The notes under the pieces: model-generated
What the model saw: the letters and a program-made list of their open reading frames with translations, nothing else
Told to the model about the DNA's origin: nothing
The model's database searches: none
Translations under genes and position numbers: made by a program
Shown: one piece after another, positions 58,352-64,000 of the stretch
Layout of the letters: each line of letters begins with the position of its first letter
Position numbering within the stretch: position 1 is the stretch's first letter
From: Pterois miles
Taxonomy: Eukaryota; Chordata; Actinopteri; Perciformes; Scorpaenidae
Direction: 5' to 3'
DNA: 64,000 nucleotides
NCBI GenBank assembly: GCA_947000775.1
Contig: CAMQGK010000144.1
Span: forward strand, 9,671,501-9,735,500

Positions 58352-58352
<1 letters not shown>
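58118..58352. other. Non-coding spacer
   Basis: Nothing recognised. Confidence 0.4.

Positions 58353-58414
<62 letters not shown>
58353..58414. repeat. (TG)31 microsatellite
   Basis: 62 bp uninterrupted TG, the longest simple repeat here. Confidence 0.97.
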
Positions 58415-58424
<10 letters not shown>

Positions 58425-58459
58425 CAAGAGACAGAGAGAGATAGACAGAGAGAGAGAGA
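58415..58459. repeat. Interrupted (AG)n tract
   Basis: agagagagagcaagagacag then agagagatagacagagagag, directly after the TG run. Confidence 0.92.
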
Positions 58460-58878
58460 CCAACCGACATGCACATCTATACACAGATAAATGGGGAGAG
58501 TGTGTGAGTTTTATTAGCGTACGTGCATGAGTGTTTGGTGGAATGAATTATGCCCAGCTTTCAACAGATGTTTTACGGCGTGTGCTGTGTAAGTGCACTG
58601 GACTGTCAGAGTGCTTTATCATTCAGTATTTCGGTAAATGCAAATATGCAGCTTGAAACTTTACCATTTTCACTCTGTGTCATCTTTTGAGGATACTTTA
58701 TTAGAACCAGAGGGGATTGGAGGGAAGGTGGAGAGATGTAGACCCCTCAAAGAACAAAGAAAACCTTTGAAAGTGGAAATTAATTTTGATCAATATTATA
58801 TTGTCGTGTACTGCTGAATACCAGTAGTGAGTACAATATACAGTATATACTGGTTTGAAGCGGCTACATGTTTTCCAG
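58460..58878. other. Non-coding stretch
   Basis: Nothing recognised. Confidence 0.4.
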
Positions 58879-60233
58879 TAGGGGAGGAAAAAAACTCAAA
58901 TTCACCTATGTCGATTTTTTTTTTTTCTTTTTTACAATTTTCAATGCCACAATTGATATATTTGCCCCATTTGAGTCAATGTGGCGGTAGAATAAAGTTA
59001 ACGCTTTTATTGTTGTAGTCTGAGAAATGTGACGCCATATCCGTTCCATCACCAAAGCAAACCGCAGCCGGCCGCTGTGAGCCGAAACGCCAAAGCAGGA
59101 AACGGCGTAAGGTTGGCGTGGATATGACCTGCAAAAAAACACTACATATTCAGTAAAGCATGGAAACACTTTGGGTTTCACACATTACCACGAAAGCAGA
59201 GCTAGCCAGCTGTCACTCTCTTCTCCGTGGTGTCGATCACCCGTATACTGACATTTATGTTAAATGAATTCAAACGGACCCGATGGAGCTGACCATGGAT
59301 ATTTGAAGAGACCGAAGGAGATAGGAGAGCTAGCGATAGACTTGGCGAAGTATACACATGTGACAATGTGTGATTTTCAAAATAAGGTGTTAACAGAAGG
59401 AACTGTATTTGCAAAAAATACAATTCCTGACAATCTCTGACTGAATCAAACATTTTTACTGTATCAGTTTTTTCACAAAATAAAATCCCTATAAGTGTAT
59501 GATTAAACTTTTTCCCTCTGGTCTAGTGTTTAAAAAGTTAACAAAAATCGGCATAAATATATTGAATCACAATACTTGTTGAATCTCAATACTTAAAATT
59601 GTTAATGGTTCATTATCCAAAGTCCTCAGTAAACTCCAGTACATACAGAACTGTGCTGCCCGTCTACTCACCCATTCCTGGTCCCGTGATCATCCCTGTC
59701 CTCCAGAACCTCCACTGGCTCCCTGTCCCACAACGCATCCAGTTCACAGTCCTTCTCCTCACACACAAAGCTCTCCATAACCAGCCCCCTCCTTCCTCAC
59801 CGACCTGCTCCATCACCACACTACTTCCCGCTCCCTCGGCTCCTCTGAAGCCAACCTCCTGTCCACACCACTCAGAACCAAGCACCGGACCCGGAGCGAC
59901 AGAGCATTCGCCATAGCTGCCCCCTCCCTCCAGAACTGCCTCCCCAAACACATTAGACTGCACCGACCTGTCCACATTCAAAACACAACTCAAAAGTCAC
60001 CTTTTTAGAACTGCTGTTAATGTTCGATTAATGCTGTGTTTTATACTGTATTTTTTATAATGTCCATGTTTTGTGATTTTATCTTTGTAAAGTGTCTTTG
60101 AGTCTCTTGAAAAGCACCATAAATAAAATGTGTTATTTTTATTATTATTATTATAGAAATCACAATACACATCGAATTAGCACCTAAATATCATGACAGT
60201 ATCGAATCAGGAGATAGGTGTGGTCCAACCCTA
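58879..60233 (-). mobile_element. Non-autonomous hAT-like element, copy B, carrying an L2 LINE
   Basis: On the minus strand it starts tagggttggaccacaccta (complement of 60233 downwards), then cctgattcgatactgtcatg, and ends cataggtgaattt...cctccccta. Flanks ttttccag (58871-58878) and gtttccat (60234-60241) share the six central bases. The interior (complement of ccatttgagtcaatgtgg and ttattgttgtagtctgagaa) matches copy A at 10627-11167. An L2 LINE fragment is embedded at 59598-60155. Confidence 0.62.
59598..60155 (+). pseudogene. L2-type LINE 3' end with (ATT)n tail
   Basis: One frame gives VLSKLQYIQNCAARLLTHSW. The next gives LQNLHWLPVPQRIQF and VLLLTHKALHNQ. Later codons encode a GDRAFAIAAPSLQN-like block. 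These are the standard last blocks of L2/CR1-group ORF2. The 3' region contains gtaaagtgtctttgagtctc, then ttgaaaagcaccataaataa and (ATT)n, the canonical fish L2 tail. 5'-truncated and frameshifted, inside hAT-like copy B, so younger than it. Confidence 0.85.
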
Positions 60234-61022
60234 GTTTCCATGGACATGCAGAAGGACATACAGTATATGTAAATCGCAGGCTATCTATGCTTCCTGCCTC
60301 CGGAGAGCAAAAAGGAGAAAAGAAGAAAAAAGCGAATAATCAAATGCTAAAGAGGTAATTTACTTGGGTAATGACCTTTCTCTGCTGCTGATGATTAAGG
60401 ATGAGGCACGGTGATTGACCCTGATAAGGGAAATGTGAGCCTGATTCTATGACTATGCATAGAAGTGGAAGGATGCCACCTCAACCTCATCACCGGGGTT
60501 TGAGAACAGAAGACTCTCGCCAGATATCTCTTTCACATCCTCTCCCTGCTGCACTAATTTATAGCCCTTTTTCGGAGCCTCGAATAGCATGCAGATGCAA
60601 AGATCATTCCCTCTGCTCTTTTCCTGAGACCCTTTGTAAGAAGCTTGCTCCAACCCTCTAATAAATCTATTAGTGGGCTGAACACTGTATAATGGCTTCA
60701 ATTGGTGCTTTGGCTCTATGAGGTGTTGCATATCAAGGTGTTAGCTGCTGAAATAGACTGACAGCTGACTTCCAACCTGCAAGGAGGTGGATCTGTGCAA
60801 ATTGAAGGCCTCTGTATGATGTCATCTTCTCCGTACAGAGGATGAGGAGCCGTGCAATCACGTCTTTAGTCTGCCTGATAAAAATCGTGAACATTTATAG
60901 GCAGCTGTGTTAATAGATATTGAACATTCTAATTATATTCCTAATAGAGGAGTAAAGGCAGTTAGATGATCTAATCAAATCTAAACTGATTTTATTAGGG
61001 TGGCCTTTTGACATGCCTGGAT
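60234..61022. other. Single-copy-looking stretch
   Basis: No repeat recognised. Overlapping frames on both strands at about 60449-60731 show no domain. Confidence 0.45.
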
Positions 61023-61030
61023 GTTATAAC

Positions 61031-61242
61031 TAGGGATGCACCGATACCAGATCGGATATTGGGCTGATACTGACTCAAATAGCTGGATCGGGTATCGGTA
61101 AAGCTATGTTTATATGCTATATATATATTCTAGATTGGAATATTAATTCCTGTTTAGGTTTTGACCGATTTGTTGCTAAGATTTTTTTTGCCCGTTACCC
61201 AAAACATTTTGGGACTGAAAAAGTCGGATCGGTATAACCATA
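61031..61242 (+). mobile_element. 212-bp hAT-like MITE (tagggatgcaccgatac family)
   Basis: Left end tagggatgcaccgatacc; right end gtcggatcggtataaccata, its imperfect inverted repeat. Flanks gttataac (61023-61030) and gttatgac (61243-61250) form an 8-bp duplication with one mismatch that fits nTnnnnAn. Confidence 0.82.
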
Positions 61243-61250
61243 GTTATGAC

Positions 61251-62413
61251 AGAGCATAGACGATTATGACTTTTTCACTTTCAAAGAGGGGGATTTGCAG
61301 TGTTTTCATGTTGAGCTGCACAGCGTTCTGGTCGTCTGTGCAGTATTGATACCATTCGCTGCTGCTCCACAGGGAGACCGGCAGGCTTCACCTTTGACCG
61401 ACCTGATTTGATTTTGTCTGATGCGTTCCTTCACCCCGCCGAGACCAGGCCGGCTGCTCATCTCTCCCCTGCTCCTGTTCATCATGTTTGAGTCAGAGAA
61501 GAAGAATGTGGGAGACTAGCGTGAGAGTAGGGGAAGACTGGGGTGGGCGAGTGGACCGAATCAAGTCTATCACAGTGGCCTGTCTGAGTGATGGTTTTAT
61601 CATCTCATGGCATCTTAGCGTGTGACTGCAAATCTGGTGTAACTTTCCCCTCCCACTCATTCTCTATCACTTTGTTTTCTCTGTCTCGTCCCTCTGCTGG
61701 CGCCTGTTCTGCCAAATCCCTGGGCAGTTTTGGCTGGAATATCAATGAATCAGTCTCTATTAAGCTTTCATATATATGACGGTGTAAGTGAAGCGAAACC
61801 ACAGCACATGATGAGACTGATATGGGTGAGCAACAATGCCTCTGGAAAGACACCAGCCTCTCTGGTGGTGGAGATCAGCATGAGCTACTCCGGAGAGTCG
61901 GAGCTCACTTCATTTATTACGACGCAATAATTGAGAGGAGCAAATTCTCAGCATGGTTCAGAGTTTTATTCACAGGGAGGGATAGCCAAAGGAGAACGGA
62001 TGTTATTAAGAGAAAAATGAGGTTGTCACCAGGTGGGGGACAAAGAAGGGACGCGAGAGGAGAGAGAAGAAAGACAGAAGAAAAAGGAGGCTGTTGAGAG
62101 GCGGGCAGGAGTCCGTGAAGTCCAGCCGTGCTCGACAACACAGCCTGTGGGACTGGAGCACCTCTGTGCAGCATCACATCCCATTTCACACTGAATTCTT
62201 CTCACCGAGTCATTTAAACCTCCCGAGGCTGCCATATATGAAGCAGAGTGCACAGTTTAATGTGAGGATGCTCAAGATTCTGTGTATTCTGCCAGCTGGG
62301 GTAAAAAGACATCTATGATTTCAGGATTAAAAAAAGTTTTAGTCTTGTGAGAAAAATCATTTAGATAAAGGTTTATTAGATAGAGTATTATGAGTTATGC
62401 AAGACAAGTTAAT
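61251..62413. other. Single-copy-looking stretch
   Basis: Nothing recognised. Purine-rich at 62035-62095. Several short overlapping frames without domains. Confidence 0.45.
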
Positions 62414-62540
62414 TAGGGGTGTAAGGATATATTGAATATTGCAATGTTTTGTGATACTGTATTGATTTTCAAAACAATATTTGATTTTTATTAATAGTTT
62501 ACATGCAAAGCTTAACGCAATATTTATAGGTTTTAGTTAA
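62414..62540 (+). mobile_element. hAT-like left-end fragment (taggggtgtaa type)
   Basis: taggggtgtaaggatatatt, then ttgtgatactgtattgattt. Related to the ends of the inner element at 29161-30376. No right end located. Confidence 0.42.
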
Positions 62541-63701
62541 TATTTTATTACTTTATTTATTTACATGCCCTCTCAAAGTAGTGCTATGATTTTGAATGTT
62601 ACAGGGACTATAAATAGTACTGTATATAGTTTTTATGGAGGAATAAAAGTGTTTTTCAGCGCCTGGTCCTGTTTTGTTGGCCGTTTGTGATGGCACCTGT
62701 CGGCTGAAGGTGCACCTTGAGCCGGAAGAGATGCTCTTGGGCACATGGAGACTTTAGTCCAAGTTTTCCATTGGATATGCCAAGCAACACTGCCTCACTT
62801 CAGCAAGGCAAGGCAAGCTTGTGCTAACTTGCTGTTGATGACTGACATGGCTAGCAGTTGGTGTTTGTGTGGTTAGCTATGTAAGCCAACGTCAGACTGA
62901 ACACTGCTGGAGCGTCAACAGATCTGTTCGGGCTGCTCATGTAATGGCATCTGTTGTCTGCTAGACTCTGTTCATATGCTGCAGCTGTCTACCTAGTACC
63001 TACGGGTATGGGCAATATTTGCATTGCTATTAATGAGGACCAGCCATCCCACCGCTAAGAACTGTAAAAGTATTTTTAGTTCATTATAAAACTGTTCAGG
63101 CACACATGTAGAGCTTGATGGAGCAGCTTTCACAAATGTAGACTGCCACTTGCAATGGCATTTATAAATTCCAGCTGGTATATAAAACCATATTAAAACA
63201 TTGGACAGCGGGAAAAAGCAGTTTTGTTTGCTTGAGGGACACTGTCGCTCCCACTTTTTAGCAGTCCAGCCGAAAACCTAAACAGACGGCTTGTTTCTTC
63301 CTCTCTGGCAGTTTAAGCACCTTTCTTGTATAACTGTACTGATTATGACGCAGCACCTCCATCACAATGATGGTGCAAGATGGTTGTCGTAATTGCAGTT
63401 ACAAATGACAGAAATCCATCAGTGCATATTTGAAAATAGTGTTGTCCAACAAGATGACACCCGTCAGAGTTGGAGGCGGGGTGAAATTTGACAGAGGTGG
63501 CTGTCTCGTAATTCTCTATGCAGGAAAAACCCTGTATATATTGTAGAACAGACCTTATTTCAGGTATCTAACTAAAAACCCATTGACTTTGAGATGAGGG
63601 AACCAGAAGTACTGAAATTTAATTTCATTCATTTCAAATTTCACTTTCCTGCACCACTCTATTGTTTCTATTGATGTCTGATAGCAAAGCTGAGCCTCTT
63701 A
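62541..63701. other. Non-coding stretch
   Basis: Nothing gene-like. 62650-62960 may be further interior of the preceding element. Confidence 0.4.
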
Positions 63702-64000
63702 GGGGCGGCAGTAGCTCAGTCTGTAGGGAGTTGGCTTGGGAACCGGAGGGTCACCGGTTCAAGTCCCGACATGGACCAAAAACTGAGTGTGAACTGGTAG
63801 CTGGAGAGGTGCCAGTTTACCTCTTGGGCACTGCCGAGGTGCCCCTGAGCAAGGCACCAAACCCCCAACTGCTCGGGGCGCTTGTCTGGAGCAGCCCCCT
63901 CACTCTGACATCTCTCCATTAATGCATGTATGTGTGTTTCAGGTCTGCATGTACCATGTATGAGTTAAACAGAGTGTAAATTGAATTTCCCCATTGTGGG
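63702..64000 (+). mobile_element. tRNA-derived SINE, runs off window end
   Basis: Head ggggcggcagtagctcagtc with A box tagctcagtctg (63712-63723) and B box ggttcaagtcc (63756-63766), both close to consensus. The core ggtgcccctgagcaaggcac and caaacccccaactgctcg resembles the V-SINE-like core of fish SINEs (inference). The 3' part agagtgtaaattgaatttcc and ccattgtggg equals the complement of 51653-51672. The best-preserved SINE here; its tail lies beyond 64000. Confidence 0.9.

Noticed and set aside
58294..58530. Cys/Val-rich open frame
   Set aside because: Translation of the TG microsatellite.
59664..59993. 109-codon minus-strand open frame
   Set aside because: Antisense shadow of the L2 LINE fragment.
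63702..63775. tRNA-like gene
   Set aside because: A and B boxes are good, but the sequence continues into a known type of SINE body and a second copy exists at 51611-51918.

Overview
This 64-kb window looks like nuclear DNA of a teleost fish, most likely a percomorph. It has CA/GT microsatellites, several tRNA-headed fish SINEs, L2-type LINE tails ending in (ATT)n, and very many decayed hAT-like DNA transposons with 8-bp target duplications. There are no operons, ribosome binding sites, CRISPR arrays or rRNA genes. No complete protein-coding gene can be supported. Almost all long open frames are chance frames or shadows of repeats. The window is best read as a large intron or intergenic stretch.

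The left 8 kb holds the only sequence that looks like host-gene exons. A segment at 268-348 has a strong acceptor and encodes a protein-like 27-residue peptide. Two tiny segments at 2210-2253 and 7694-7732 each have a strong acceptor, a perfect GTAAGT donor and mutually compatible phase. A weaker candidate lies at 4819-4960. I cannot name the gene. If these exons are real, the gene runs on the + strand and most of the window is intron.

The rest is a graveyard of mobile elements. Transposase relics: pogo/Tigger (10.7-10.9 kb, minus), a hAT C-terminal half (21.9-22.9 kb, minus), PIF/Harbinger (29.9-30.2 kb, plus) and a hAT N-terminus with a ruined BED finger (51.1-51.4 kb, plus). LINE relics of the L2/CR1 group lie at 18.2, 57.4 and 59.6 kb. 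tRNA-derived SINEs lie at 5.9, 32.7, 51.6, 58.0 and 63.7 kb. Non-autonomous DNA transposons with readable target duplications lie at 2.4, 2.9, 28.8-30.4 (two nested), 37.4, 41.5 and 61.0 kb, and with decayed ones at 10.6 and 58.9 kb. A TTAA-flanked element lies at 33.8 kb, and a two-copy family with long terminal inverted repeats at 36.6 and 48.9 kb.

The clearest structures are the nests. A hAT MITE at 28.8-30.4 kb holds a 1.2-kb second hAT element, which holds a Harbinger transposase fragment. A SINE sits in a hAT-like element at 32.3-32.9 kb, and another in a hAT relic at 51-52 kb. Two copies of one hAT-like family (10.6 and 58.9 kb) carry a Tigger fragment and an L2 LINE at nearly the same internal place. 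Several perfect short palindromes (31446-31473, 34665-34705, 37240-37273) are unexplained. I found no convincing new biological system. The exon series and the nested elements most deserve a second look.
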